Source: Craspedostauros australis
Lineage: Eukaryota; Bacillariophyta; Bacillariophyceae; Mastogloiales; Achnanthaceae
NCBI GenBank assembly: GCA_026770025.1
Contig: JAMXDE010000003.1
Coordinates: forward strand, 558,001 to 622,000
DNA length: 64,000 nt
Reading direction: 5' to 3'
Below are positions 1 through 11,100 of the stretch, piece by piece (the stretch's first letter is position 1; each line of letters opens with the position of its first letter). Both the position numbers and the translations under genes were made by a program. Under the pieces are notes generated by a model. The model was not told where the DNA came from and ran no database searches. It saw only the letters and a list, made by a program, of their open reading frames with translations.

Positions 1-212
1 CCGAGTAGGTTGTTATCTGCGGCGTACTTTGCACATGAGACAGGATCATCCTTGGCTATCACATCGAGCGGTTCCATGGTCACACTGCCATCCTCCCATT
101 GTACCTTCACATTGTAGGAGGAGCCATTGTACTTGCTGTGGCTGGAACTGAACGGACCTTCATGACCGGTGATGGCTTTGAAAACGCACATCTCCCCATC
201 GCCAATCTCTTG
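1..212 (-). CDS. B1 pol fragment, linker before reverse transcriptase
   Basis: On the minus strand this stretch is open and reads VFKAITGHEGPFS, then NGSSYNVKVQWEDGSV, then a run with IAKDDPVSCAKYA. This is the small conserved linker found between integrase and reverse transcriptase in this copia family. It is the left-hand continuation of the B1 reading frame that stops at the A1 insertion near 8102. Positions 207-212 (ctcttg) are the A1 target duplication. The reverse transcriptase and RNase H should follow off the left edge. Confidence 0.7.
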
Positions 213-1022
213 TGTTGGCAAGTTCCGCTCACGGTAACTTACGATCGTGGAAGGTGGTGTTGGTTGATAGTCGTTCGTTTGCTATTTCATTACTTGGCTA
301 CTCCGATCCTCTCGGTGTACACCAGTTCTCTTGCCCGATGCTCTTGGCGCTTCAATCTGTTTCGTAGATTCAGTTCTCCGACACGACTATGAGTCGGTAC
401 GCGAGATGCTCTCTCGTCTCTCTCTCTCTCTCTCTCTGTATTCTCTCTCTCTCAACATCGTGTGCTCGTCCCACACGATACTCCGTGTTCGATGCGTACT
501 CCGCATTCGACACTCCGTTCGTTCAGTACTGGCTCCTACTCCATGAGTACTCGCCATTTGAAGTTCACCTTCTGTATCCATCATGCTGATCCTCTTCAGT
601 CATCGGATCTTCACCTCCTGCTCTGACTTGGAGACAGATGTCGACGTGGTGACATGATGACATCCTGTCGACGTCAGTAGGCGTCCTTCTGCTCTCCAGA
701 TGTCACGTTCCATCGGTGATGCAGTGGTCTGTCAGATGATATCATCATCTGAGGTTTAGTTGGGAAGTACCTCGAAATTCTCTTGGTACCATTGATGGAT
801 GGACGGACGATTTTCCAATTTCTCAGAAATCGTCATTTGCAAATTTCCTCCAGAAATCTTGCCCCTTTTGGTGTGTTCCGTTTCCCCTGTAATTCTGACG
901 AATCACAGTATACTATCGACACGAATGTAGTTATACCGTCCAAGTGCGTATGAGAGAATAACGGGTGAACGATGCACATATACACGTACATTTCGACATA
1001 TACTCACATGTACATCTCAACA
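213..1022 (-). repeat. A1 3' LTR
   Basis: Direct repeat of 7296-8101, with TG...CA ends. It contains a (TC)n tract near 418-452. The outer edge touches target duplication ctcttg (207-212); the inner edge touches a ggaaggg polypurine tract. Confidence 0.93.
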
Positions 1023-1042
1023 CCCTTCCTGTGTGCATTCGG

Positions 1043-4000
1043 TCATTCGAATGTTCTCGATGTGTCAAGGTACGACTTCTCGTGTTCACGTTGCAAGTCG
1101 GCCTTGATGTTCTTGGTGAATCCGTCGCTTGTGTTCTGCTCGGATTTGACGAAAATGATTTCGATGGTCTTGTTGGTTACCATGTTCCTCACGTAGTGAT
1201 GGCGCACGTCGATGTGCCGCGATCGTTGGGATGTTGATGGGTTCTTGGCGATGAAGATTGCTCCGATGTTGTCCACACGGACCTTGATCGGTGTCTTCAC
1301 TGGGACGCTCACACTTTCGAGTAGCTGCACGACGAAGAAGATTTCCTTTGCCGCTTCGGAAAGGGCAACGTATTCTGCTTCGGATGAGCTGAGTGTGACG
1401 GCCTTCTGTGCCTTGGATCGCCAGAGGATTGGTACCTTGCACAGGTATAGGATGAACCCTCCTACGCTGATTCTCGTGTTCTTGTCTCCTGCGTATTCGC
1501 TATCGCAGAAGAGCTCCATGTCCCAGCCGTCGTTGTCTGGACGCGCTGGATGGATCTTCAATCCATAGTCCTTTGTATCGATCACATACTTGATGATCCG
1601 ATACATCTCCTTCATTGCGGCCTTGGTGGGCCCGATCAATACCTTGGAGAGTTCCCTCACAGGGTTCGCGATATCTGGTCGCGAGTGCTTGATGAGGAAG
1701 AGTAGCATACCGACGCCTCGGCGGTATTCGGCATGTTCTTCCGGTCCGACCTTTTGTAGTCCGTTGTCTTCGGATGGTCGTACGATGATCTGACCTGGGG
1801 TTCCCGGTGTCCCATAGCGTTGCATCTTCTCAACCTTGGTTCCGAACTCTTCGATGAGATGTCGGGTGAGGTGTGGTTGACGCAATGTTGCTCTAGTCTT
1901 GTCATGGCTCAGTTCGATGTTGCAGCTGAGGTAGTCTCCGAGTCCACGCTCGATTGTCACCTTGAACTTGCTGCCTTGGATATCCTTCAGGAATGTCTCC
2001 AGTGCCTTGGAGTCTCCGCAGCAGAAGCAATCGTCCACGTAGATGGCCACGATCATGCTTCCTTCGTTCGTCTTCCTGTAGAACAGGCACGGGTCTGCTG
2101 CGCTCTGTTCGAAGTTGATGTTCTTGAGGGTTGATACCAACATTTTGAACCATTGCCTGGCGCTCTGCACAAGCCCGTAGATTGGCTTGTGTAGGGTCAG
2201 GGCTTCGTCTGGTTGATGATCCATCCCGTTGGGACAGTTCATGTAGATCTCCTCGTCGAGGTCTCCATGTAGGAATGCCGTTACGACATCGACGAGTGCG
2301 CAGTCCATCTTCTTGATCAGCATGATCACCATCATGACTCGGTAGGTCACGTCATGGATGACGGGTGAGTAATGCTCTTGGAAGTCCACTCCTGCGACTT
2401 GTGAATAGCCACATGCAACGAGCCGCGCTCGATGTGTGCCGTCACGTTTCAGCTTGAAGACCCATTTGCATTTGCAGCATCTGCGGCCGCGTGGGATGGC
2501 GTCTCGTTTGATCTTGCTGTACACCTTCCGTGTATCCATGGAGTCGAACTCCTTCTTGATGGCTGCTCGATATCCCTTTCGATGGATGGGATCTGGATGA
2601 TTGAAGGCTCCATCGAATGTTGTTGGTTCGATGTGCTTCTCTGGTTCCTTGTTCTCGTCCTGCATCAATAGTCCGATATCGATCGCTGGTGCATCGATGA
2701 TGATTGCATTCATCCCGTATAGTCCTGTTGTGCTATGGTGAGTGATCTCGATCTCTTCTTCTTCATCTGCGATTTCTTCGTCATCTGTAGTCTCGTTGTT
2801 GGGATCGTCGATCATCTCGTCGCTGAGTTCGTCACTCGCGTCATCGGATGATGGATCGCTCTCATAGCCTTCTTCCTTTCGACCTCGTTCGTTGAAGTCT
2901 GCGAGCTCACGCAGAGCTCTGGGAATACTCTCCCCCGTAGTTGATTTGGGATTAACTTCTCCCTTCCTGCCTCGTGCTTCATGACGTCGGATCCTCTCCT
3001 TTCTATCTATGTCACGTTTGCTTGGCTTGCTCGGTGGAGGTCTGGATGGTGTGTCATGTGTAGACCTTGCTGGTGTGTTCGGAGGAGTGACGCCTGTGTC
3101 ATCGTCGGCTTCGTCGCCGGATGGTATAATCTCGTCATCCTCATGATTGGATTCGCTCCTGTCTTCCTCGTCGTCATGGACTAGTTGAGTTACTACTCCG
3201 TCGTCCTCATCATCCTCATCGTCGCTGTCCGATAGGATATGGTACATGTTACTGTTAGCGAAAGATACTCTCTTTGCTTTCGATGCTTGACGCGTCGCCG
3301 TCCTTGGCGTTGCTCCCTTCCGTCCGATGGTTGTGAAGCCGTCTGCGTCCGTTGTTCCTGCTTCGTTGGATATGTTCGGTGCTGGTGCCCAGCCACGGAA
3401 CTGTCCGTATGATTGGTTGAGCCACTTGATGTCGCGTGAGCAAATGAGTGACTTGGTTGATGGTCTGTACATGTTGTAGACCCCTGATGCATGTTGGTGT
3501 GCATATCCGATGAACACCATCTCTTCTCCTCTATTCTTGAGTTTGGCGGTGATCCCGCCGTAGGTAGTCTTCACGACACCCACCTCTCCGAAAGTGCGGA
3601 GTGCATCCGCATATGGTGGATCGCTTCCGAAGAATTGTCGGTATGGTGACTCCTTCTGGTTCTTCGCTACGGTGATGTTGGCGATGGCGGTGGCAGTGCT
3701 AGCAGCTGCTGCCCACAGGTCATGCCTATACTCTTCGTCGAGTTGTGCTCCGTTGAGCATGGAGCGAATCTTGGTGTAGAGGTACGCGAACTTCCGTTCT
3801 ACTCTACCGTTCTGTTGCGGCGTGTTCGATGCCGTGAATTCGAATTTCACGTTCAGTCCTGCATCGATGAGAGTATCCTGCGTGGATTTGTTCTCTCCGC
3901 TGTTGTCACCTCGGAAGATGATCTGTTGGTCACCAGTCTGTGACTTGATCGTTTGGATGAATCGTTTGATGTACCCTGGTTGATCACTTTTGTTCTTGAG

Positions 4001-7000
4001 AAAGAAACTCCAGCAGTGATCCGTGCAGTCGTCCACGATCAGGGTCCAGTAGCGTTTATCTCCGAAGCTTATGTGTTTAGTGTAACTAATGTCAATGAAG
4101 AGTCGTTCGCCGCGGCGAGTTGCTCTCGGAATGGTTGCCTTCGGAATGTTCTTCACTCTTGCGTTCGCGACCGCGCAGTCGCGACATACCGGCATCTCGC
4201 CGATGATCTTCCATCCGTATTGGACGGCTGTCCGCTTCATGGTCTCGAGTGGCGCGTGGCCGAGCATTCGATGCAGGTTCACCGCGCTGATCTCCTTGGA
4301 TGGGTTCTTGACGATGGCTGTGCAAGCCTTGTCGTCGTCTGTTGGCATGATGGGATGCATCTGCACTCCCGTGATGAATCCGTTGGATGTGGGGAAGACT
4401 CGGTCGAATACGATCTTCGTTCCGGATCCGTTGATGATGTCCATCAGAATGCCGTTGCTACCAAGCTGGTAACCGTTGTACAGAGCCTTGTTCGTGGAGA
4501 AAAGGTTCACCGCCATTTTCGGTGTGTACTTCACATCATCGAGCCGGATGATGTGGCCAGTGTTGTTTCGTTGCTTGACCTTCAAGCGAATGGATCCCAT
4601 TTTGGGAGAGTCCAGTTTCGTACTGTCTCCCACTTGGACGAAGGACTTGATGTGCCGCACGTTGAAGAGAGCGGCATCTGAATTGACGATGTGACACGAA
4701 GCTCCACTGTCGGCGAGCCAGGTGTCCTTGTTGACCTTGTCCTTGTGCTTGGTGCTCAGCTCGTGGAGCTGCTCCACGGCTGCCGCAGCTATCTCGTCGT
4801 CGAAGCTGCCGTCATCGTCGTCTTCGTGAACTCCATCTTCGTTGTATGGATTGTGATGTCCCTCGTCATCCATGTCGTTGGGTAGTTGCGCGTAGTCCGA
4901 TGGAATCGTGTTGCTTCGATGTGATCCTGTGGCTGGATCGTATGGGTGGACGCGTGGTCGCTCGCGCAAGAGCACACACATGCATCCTCCAAGGATGTAA
5001 TGTAGATCCGTCTCTGGGATCGTCTCTGTCTCGTTCGCTTCCAATATGCGGTTGATGACGACCGCGTTGGCGAGAATCTCTTCGATTGATCTGAAGTTCT
5101 TGGATAGGATGGATCCCATCATGTTCACCCATATTGGTCTGAGCACTCCTTGCACATGCCCTGGGAAGAGGTTCGTTCCTGCTTCCATCACTGCATCGAA
5201 GATGAGTTGCTTCTGGATCACCAATGCTGTCTCTGTTGCATATGGGACGGTATCATGACGATGAAGGTGGTTGGACTCGTTGGGATTCCCAATCGGTGGG
5301 AAGTCGATGTCTCTCGGATAGACGACGCGCTCGTTTGGATTGAAGCTGTCGTCCGGATGATTTTCGGTTCCATCACTGTCATCTTCGTCGAAGATGCCCG
5401 ATCTGTTGTTCCCCGCCGCTGGAGGAGGCGGCGCCGCGCCGCTGTTCGTTTCGTCTTGGCCTCTGTCGTCGGCCTCTTCACTCATGGCCTCTTCGATGTC
5501 GCTATCGATGGCCTCGCTGCCCATCTCGGCTTCGTCGCCGTATGGACCGATCAGGTCGTGCGCGTTGAAGCAGCATTCGTAGCTCACTTCGCGTCTTGGA
5601 TCCACCTCGTGGATGATTGGCTCCTCACTGAGCCACTCCGGGACGATCTCATCGTCCTGCACTTCGTCGTCACTCCCGACGTACTCGAAGTTATCGAAGA
5701 AGGAGTCTTCGATGTAGTCGTCGGACACCAACATGCAGAGTGGCAAATCCTTTGCCGAGAGTACCATCTCGTACCCGCTCTTGTCGTGTCCTTCCGTAGC
5801 CGCGTTGGCTTGTTCGTTGGCTTTCTTGTTCTCGTTGAACTTCTTCTTTCGGCACTCCGCCTCGCGGTGTCCGAAGATGCCACAGTAGTTGCACTTCCCG
5901 TTGAAGCCGCTTCCCTTGTTGCGATTGTTGTTGTGCTTTCCGTTCATCTTGTTGTTGTTGTTGTTGTTGTTGTTGTTTTTCTTGTTGTTCGATTTCTTGC
6001 GTTCTGGACAATCGGCGGATCTATGACCATACACGCCACAGTTGTGACAAGTACCCTTGAAATTACCGGTGCTCGTGAAGCCGGTGTCGTTGCTCTTCGT
6101 GTTGCTGTCTTGGAAATCGTCCACGTACGCCTCGCCTCCTTGGTGAGTGGCGTATGCAGTGCGGAGTACTCCTCTGATTGCGTTGATGGTAACCAGTTCT
6201 GGATTGAACGTGAGTTGGTGTTGGAAGTTCACGATGTGAGTTCTGTACTCGTTGCTCACCGTGCTGAGGATTTGCATGATCATTTCCTCGTCCGTGATCT
6301 CGTACTTGACATCGTGGAGACGCGATCGTAAACCTTCGAGTCGCGTGATGTAGATGTCGGGGTCCGAGTCTCTCTTCATCCTTTCGTTGTTGAATTGGCG
6401 CTTTAGTTTGATCTTCGTTGCCGCATCGGATGGTCGGAACTTCTCCGCGAGAACGTTCCACGCTGCGTGTGGATCTCCTTCGGGGTAATCGTCGGAGACG
6501 CATTGGTTGATGTACTGGATGGCCTGCTTGCCTTTTCCTTTCTCTGCATCCATCATGAGGATCAGATCGCTGAAGCAGTCGCATCCCAGCTCGTAGATCT
6601 CCTCCATCGCTTCCTTGTCATCGCCGGCGGCTGCCGCGATCTCGCTCACTGTTGGCACCTTGGTCTTGCCCAACATCACGTCTCTCGTCTTCTGTGCACG
6701 AGCGTATGCCTTCGCTTGGGACTCCCATGCGCTATAGTCTTCCTGTTCACCGCTGAACATCGGCGCCTTGATGCGTCGCTTGTTCACGTTGGCTGATGTC
6801 GCCATGTTGATTCGTTGTTTCGTTGTAGGTGCGCTCGCGCCCTTGATTTCCGTTTGTTTCTGTGTTGTCACTTTTTCGATTTTCGCCTGTTGTTGCGCGG
6901 AGATTGTTTTCGTCACAAATTCTCCTCCTGGTGGTGTCTCACTTTTACCACTTCGTTTGGCTGTGCGAATGCTCTTCGTCACACCAGTCTCCTCTTGCTT

Positions 7001-7213
7001 GACCGTCTTGAGAATGCTCTTCTCCTCGCGGTGTAGTCTTGCAGACCGTTCTTCTTCGGTCTCGTCGATCGCGCTTGCGTCTGCGCCTGATAGGACAGTA
7101 GCCGCGGCTGCTTCCTTCTCTTCTCGTGGTGGAGTCTCACTCGCACCTTCTTCTTCTCTCTTGATTGTCGGGTTGGACAGAGGGATGTCTCTCAATTCCT
7201 CTTCCTCGCTCAT
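1043..7213 (-). CDS. A1 Gag-Pol polyprotein (Ty1/copia)
   Basis: One open frame of 2,056 residues starting at the ATG at 7213. Gag has two CCHC zinc knuckles near residues 391 (CHNCGVYGHRSADC) and 443 (CNYCGIFGHREAEC). An acidic region with an unrecognised insert domain follows (about 480-830). Protease is marked by WLADSGASCHIVN near 834. Integrase has an N-terminal HHCC finger near 980 and the core residues in FIDIS, GDNSGEN and NGRVERKF. Reverse transcriptase has VDVVTAFLHGDL and the catalytic YVDD near 1726. RNase H has CDSEYAGD near 1905 and SSSEAEYVALSEA. The order protease-integrase-RT-RNase H identifies Ty1/copia. At about 2,050 residues it is longer than usual copia polyproteins (1,300-1,500), the excess being the acidic insert. 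It looks whole. Long plus-strand open frames opposite it (for example 3953-4681 and 5150-6331) are shadows. Confidence 0.93.
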   Translation of the reverse strand: MSEEEELRDIPLSNPTIKREEEGASETPPREEKEAAAATVLSGADASAIDETEEERSARLHREEKSILKTVKQEETGVTKSIRTAKRSGKSETPPGGEFVTKTISAQQQAKIEKVTTQKQTEIKGASAPTTKQRINMATSANVNKRRIKAPMFSGEQEDYSAWESQAKAYARAQKTRDVMLGKTKVPTVSEIAAAAGDDKEAMEEIYELGCDCFSDLILMMDAEKGKGKQAIQYINQCVSDDYPEGDPHAAWNVLAEKFRPSDAATKIKLKRQFNNERMKRDSDPDIYITRLEGLRSRLHDVKYEITDEEMIMQILSTVSNEYRTHIVNFQHQLTFNPELVTINAIRGVLRTAYATHQGGEAYVDDFQDSNTKSNDTGFTSTGNFKGTCHNCGVYGHRSADCPERKKSNNKKNNNNNNNNNKMNGKHNNNRNKGSGFNGKCNYCGIFGHREAECRKKKFNENKKANEQANAATEGHDKSGYEMVLSAKDLPLCMLVSDDYIEDSFFDNFEYVGSDDEVQDDEIVPEWLSEEPIIHEVDPRREVSYECCFNAHDLIGPYGDEAEMGSEAIDSDIEEAMSEEADDRGQDETNSGAAPPPPAAGNNRSGIFDEDDSDGTENHPDDSFNPNERVVYPRDIDFPPIGNPNESNHLHRHDTVPYATETALVIQKQLIFDAVMEAGTNLFPGHVQGVLRPIWVNMMGSILSKNFRSIEEILANAVVINRILEANETETIPETDLHYILGGCMCVLLRERPRVHPYDPATGSHRSNTIPSDYAQLPNDMDDEGHHNPYNEDGVHEDDDDGSFDDEIAAAAVEQLHELSTKHKDKVNKDTWLADSGASCHIVNSDAALFNVRHIKSFVQVGDSTKLDSPKMGSIRLKVKQRNNTGHIIRLDDVKYTPKMAVNLFSTNKALYNGYQLGSNGILMDIINGSGTKIVFDRVFPTSNGFITGVQMHPIMPTDDDKACTAIVKNPSKEISAVNLHRMLGHAPLETMKRTAVQYGWKIIGEMPVCRDCAVANARVKNIPKATIPRATRRGERLFIDISYTKHISFGDKRYWTLIVDDCTDHCWSFFLKNKSDQPGYIKRFIQTIKSQTGDQQIIFRGDNSGENKSTQDTLIDAGLNVKFEFTASNTPQQNGRVERKFAYLYTKIRSMLNGAQLDEEYRHDLWAAAASTATAIANITVAKNQKESPYRQFFGSDPPYADALRTFGEVGVVKTTYGGITAKLKNRGEEMVFIGYAHQHASGVYNMYRPSTKSLICSRDIKWLNQSYGQFRGWAPAPNISNEAGTTDADGFTTIGRKGATPRTATRQASKAKRVSFANSNMYHILSDSDDEDDEDDGVVTQLVHDDEEDRSESNHEDDEIIPSGDEADDDTGVTPPNTPARSTHDTPSRPPPSKPSKRDIDRKERIRRHEARGRKGEVNPKSTTGESIPRALRELADFNERGRKEEGYESDPSSDDASDELSDEMIDDPNNETTDDEEIADEEEEIEITHHSTTGLYGMNAIIIDAPAIDIGLLMQDENKEPEKHIEPTTFDGAFNHPDPIHRKGYRAAIKKEFDSMDTRKVYSKIKRDAIPRGRRCCKCKWVFKLKRDGTHRARLVACGYSQVAGVDFQEHYSPVIHDVTYRVMMVIMLIKKMDCALVDVVTAFLHGDLDEEIYMNCPNGMDHQPDEALTLHKPIYGLVQSARQWFKMLVSTLKNINFEQSAADPCLFYRKTNEGSMIVAIYVDDCFCCGDSKALETFLKDIQGSKFKVTIERGLGDYLSCNIELSHDKTRATLRQPHLTRHLIEEFGTKVEKMQRYGTPGTPGQIIVRPSEDNGLQKVGPEEHAEYRRGVGMLLFLIKHSRPDIANPVRELSKVLIGPTKAAMKEMYRIIKYVIDTKDYGLKIHPARPDNDGWDMELFCDSEYAGDKNTRISVGGFILYLCKVPILWRSKAQKAVTLSSSEAEYVALSEAAKEIFFVVQLLESVSVPVKTPIKVRVDNIGAIFIAKNPSTSQRSRHIDVRHHYVRNMVTNKTIEIIFVKSEQNTSDGFTKNIKADLQREHEKSYLDTSRTFE

Positions 7214-7283
7214 TCAGCCTGCTGCTCTTGAATGATGTTCGTCTTCCTCGTACGATCCGATCCGCGGGCTCGCCCTGATCTAT

Positions 7284-7295
7284 CGTTTATAAACG
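7284..7295. promoter_or_regulatory. Palindrome CGTTTATAAACG at the primer-binding-site position of A1
   Basis: A perfect 12-bp palindrome lies directly inside the 5' LTR, where minus-strand DNA synthesis is normally primed. The same sequence is at 50376-50387 in A2, and a variant with a CG core (cgtttcgaaacg) is at 30183-30194 in D. A role in priming is inference. Confidence 0.5.
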
Positions 7296-8101
7296 TGTTG
7301 GCAAGTTCCGCTCACGGTAACTTACGATCGTGGAAGGTGGTGTTGGTTGATAGTCGTTCGTTTGCTATTTCATTACTTGGCTACTCCGATCCTCTCGGTG
7401 TACGCCCGTTCTCTTGCCCGATGCTCTTGGCGCTTCAATCTGTTTCGTAGATTCAGTTCTCCGACACGACTATGAGTCGGTACGCGAGATGTTCTCTCGT
7501 CTCTCTCTCTCTCTCTGTATTCTCTCTCTCTCAACATCGTGTGTTCGTCCCACACGATACTCCGTGTTCGATGCGTACTCCGCATTCGACACTCCGTTCG
7601 TTCAGTACTGGCTCCTACTCCATGAGTACTCGCCATTTGAAGTTCACCTTCTGTATCCATCATGCTGATCCTCTTCAGTCATCGGATCTTCACCTCCTGC
7701 TCTGACTTGGAGACAGATGTCGACGTGGTGACACGATGACATCCTGTCGACGTCAGTAGGCGTCCTTCTGCTCTCCAGATGTCACGTTCCATTGGTGATG
7801 CAGGAGCCTATCAGATGATATCATCATCTGAGGTTTAGTTGGGAAGTACCTCGAAATTCTCTTGGTACCATTGATGGATGGACGGACGATTTTCCAATTT
7901 CTCAGAAATCGTCATTTGCAAATTTCCTCCAGAAATCTTGCCCCTTTTGGTGTGTTCCGTTTCCCCTGTAATTCTGACGAATCACAGTATACTATCGACA
8001 CGAATGTAGTTATACCGTCCAAGTGCGTATGAGAGAATAACGGGTGAACGATGCACATATACACGTACATTTCGACATATACTCACATGTACATCTCAAC
8101 A
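7296..8101 (-). repeat. A1 5' LTR
   Basis: Direct repeat of 213-1022 with TG...CA ends. The outer side touches the second target duplication ctcttg at 8102-8107. It should hold the promoter for gag-pol transcription leftwards. Confidence 0.93.
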
Positions 8102-11100
8102 CTCTTGTTCGTGCTGCTGTTCGATGATGTCAGCTAGATCCGTGTACGCGATGAGCTCTTCAGTGTCATCATCGCCGTATGCGATGAGCATCTTGATGTT
8201 GTCATGGTTGGCTGCGTCTCCGTCCTTGATCTTGCGGATTACGCGAGCTCTCCATTTGAGTCCATCCTGTTGATGGAGGAAGGTCAATCCGAGCAGCTCG
8301 TCAGGACTGAATTTGGGGACTTTGACTACACCTGGATCTGATTCTCCATGTGATGTGGCTACCAAGTCAGAAAGTGCATGCACAACGGGTTGTCTAGCTT
8401 TAGGTGTGCTTTCACTGTCGAAATCATCTGGATTTACGGTTTCGCTAGCTTCGTCATCCATGTCACCAGGCTCCCCAGAAGCAGGCAGGGGGTAGTCAGC
8501 CCGTAGGTTTCGCGCGTCATCAGACACACGTCGGATGCTTGAGCGTGGCAACAGCCGTTGCGTTGCGTCATCTAGTACCCAGAACGTCAGCTCATCACCC
8601 TTGTGTTCGCATGGCCCAGCCCAACGTCCACGCCGCTCTTGCGCGGTGCCTGGGAAGGCAGCATTCCCAACCTTGTAGTACACTGGCTCCCACCAGTGGA
8701 AGTTGAGGTACTTACTCACGTCGGGACGTTGGCCAGTAGCGGCTTGGATGGGCGTGATGTGACCGGCCGTGGACTGGGACAGATGGTTGAACAGCCCCAC
8801 GACGTACAGAGTGCAGATGAGCCAGAACCTGGCAGGAGTGCCAGTTCTGTCCATGATGCCGTTGGTGGTGCGCTTCAAATCCTGGATGCGTCGCTCGACA
8901 GGATTCTGATGTTGGTGGTGTGGCTCGGACTGGTGGTCTGCAATGCAGTACTGCCGGAGGACGTCCTTCATCTTGCCTCCGATCTGCGCTGTGGCGTTGT
9001 CGGACATCAACACGTCCATGGCACCATGCTCCCGAATGAAGTCTTGCACAACATGGGGAACATGGGATTCGCTTGCCAGAGGGTACGCCGCTGTGAGGCG
9101 CGTGTTGGATCCTACAAACACCTGTACCATGGTACATCCACCGTGTCCGGGGACTCCGTCATGATGAGCAGGCGTGTCAGAGAACAACGTGTCCATGGAA
9201 ACAACATCGTGAAGTTGGCTGACATTGGCTGCGGGGAATCTAGACTTATAGTGTTTACGCATGGGATAACGCTCAGACATGCGGTACCATTGGGTAGTAC
9301 ACGCAAGAGTGTCACGCACGCGGTCTGCTGGAATCCACCCGAAGTACGGTCGAAGCGCATGGAAGTTGGGCGCTTTACCCACGATGTTGCGTGGTCCGGC
9401 CGTGGTTGCCTTCTCCCCATCCCCGAGCGTCGCAGCAGATTGAACGTACTGAACGCACTTGGAGATGGTGATGTCGATGTCGTTGTCTTCGTCTTCTCCG
9501 CGTTTGGTTGCGGGAATGTTGTCCAGATCAGCCTCTCCGTCCAGGACAGATGGGTCCCACTCTTGGTCGGAAGTGAAGAACACGTGTGGCAGATCGTCTA
9601 GCTCCGCTTGAGTTGGCTTGTGCATGTCCATGTATGCGAGGCCTTGACGCACGGTGAGTGGGATGATGAATCCGTCTGGCGTGACGATGGTTTGCCGACC
9701 GCCAGGGAGGTTCTTGGGTCTCTCGTTGACATCCAATCCAAACGCTGCGAGTTGATTGGCAGAATGGATGGTGCGCCCTCTCCCGTAGTTGGCGTACTGA
9801 TGGAACCAACCGATCACCGGTCCTGAGGTGGTCTGGATGACAGCAGTGGCCGTGACCAGCGCTAGATCCTTGATCTCTGCGTCACCGATTCCAGAAACAT
9901 CAGCGCGGTTGGACGTGGACTCCATCACCAGCATGTCATCCCCAACGAGACCGCCGTTCGCACCTCCATCCACCAATGCGCCTTGCACAGTCACGTTCGC
10001 GTTGTTGAACTTGTACGATACGTTCGTGTGAGACAGGGTGTAGGTGCGACCGTCAATGACGAGGGTAGCCGGTGGGCTCCCGGACGCGCTAGACATGGCA
10101 TTGGAAAGCATACGGTTGATTGCTGTGCCAGCGGTAGAACTAGACTCGTTATTGTTACTACCTTTGTCGTTGGTCTGGGTGTCCTGTTGGTCGTTCTGGT
10201 TGGACGTGGAGCCATTGCGGTTGGTGTTGTTGGCGGAACGCCTAGGCTTGTCCTTCTTACCACGTCCAGACTTGGCTCGCCGGGCTTGGAGGAAGTCGCT
10301 GCGTTGCTTGTCCGACAGCTTCTGGAACTCCTCTCGCGGCAGCCGTTCTCGTGTCTCCTTGCTGTAGTCCTTGTTGGGCTTCCAGAGATTGGGTCCATCG
10401 TCCTTATCCTTCCCGCGTTGCTTGCGCTGGTCGGTGTTGTTGACTTGGCGCGGCGGCTTTGGCTTGTTGGCGTCGTGGCCATCGAGCTGGACAGCGTAGG
10501 ATCGAACGAGCTCAACGAGAGTATCGAATTCCATGGTGGTCGTGGACGTGCCGGGTGAATAGGCCAGGATCGCGGTCTGCAGGTAGTCAGTCTGGAAGAT
10601 AGACTGGTACAGAGCCTTGTCTGCTTCGATGGCATTCGTCAACCACTCCTTCTTCGTCGCGTCGTCGATGGGATCATCACGCAATGCCTCAAGTTCGTGA
10701 ACCTTGTGTTGCCACAGGTCCAGGAACTGCTCACGAGTCTTGCGCCACTGCTTGTCCAGCTTGAACTTGACGATGTCGTCGTGAATGCGTCGGATGGTGT
10801 TGACGGCAGTGGCACCAGTGGTGTACTCACGAACCAGCATGCAGTAGATGGCTTGGCCGTCACAGATTGACTCGTACGGAGTGACACACTTCCTACTCTT
10901 CGTGGTCTGCAGGTTGGATACAAACACGTTGAACAGGAAGGTGGACTGCACTTTGAAGAGCTCGGCTTGTTCATCGGACGGGACGTAGTCAGTATCGAGA
11001 ACATTGGAGATGCCATGAGCAGCAGCGGTGGCACGCAGACGACGATGGAACGTAGCGAAGTACTTGTCATCAGACAACTTGGGATAGTCGCTAATGTTAC

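Larger units (their letters stand above)
213..8101 (-). mobile_element. Ty1/copia element A1, looks whole, inserted in B1
   Basis: Two LTRs of 810 and 806 bp (213-1022 and 7296-8101), read tgttgg...caaca on the plus strand, enclose one long minus-strand gag-pol frame. A perfect 6-bp target duplication, ctcttg, flanks it (207-212 and 8102-8107). A polypurine tract ending ggaaggg abuts the 3' LTR (rc of about 1023-1033). A 12-bp palindrome abuts the 5' LTR at 7284-7295, where a primer-binding site would be expected. The two LTRs differ at roughly ten sites plus a (TC)n length change, about 1% by eye, so insertion is recent on the element's own clock. Copy A2 at 43395-51200 is close to it over its whole length. 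Confidence 0.93.

Noticed and set aside
3953-6331. Long plus-strand open frames opposite A1 gag-pol (242 and 393 codons), repeated in A2
   Set aside because: They lie antisense to a full-length polyprotein with all catalytic motifs, have unnatural V/L/D-rich composition and no domain; they are shadows.
213-8101. Primer-binding site for tRNA-iMet 3' end in A and D
   Set aside because: The sequence inside the 5' LTR is a palindrome with no match to the TGGTAGCTGCG complement.
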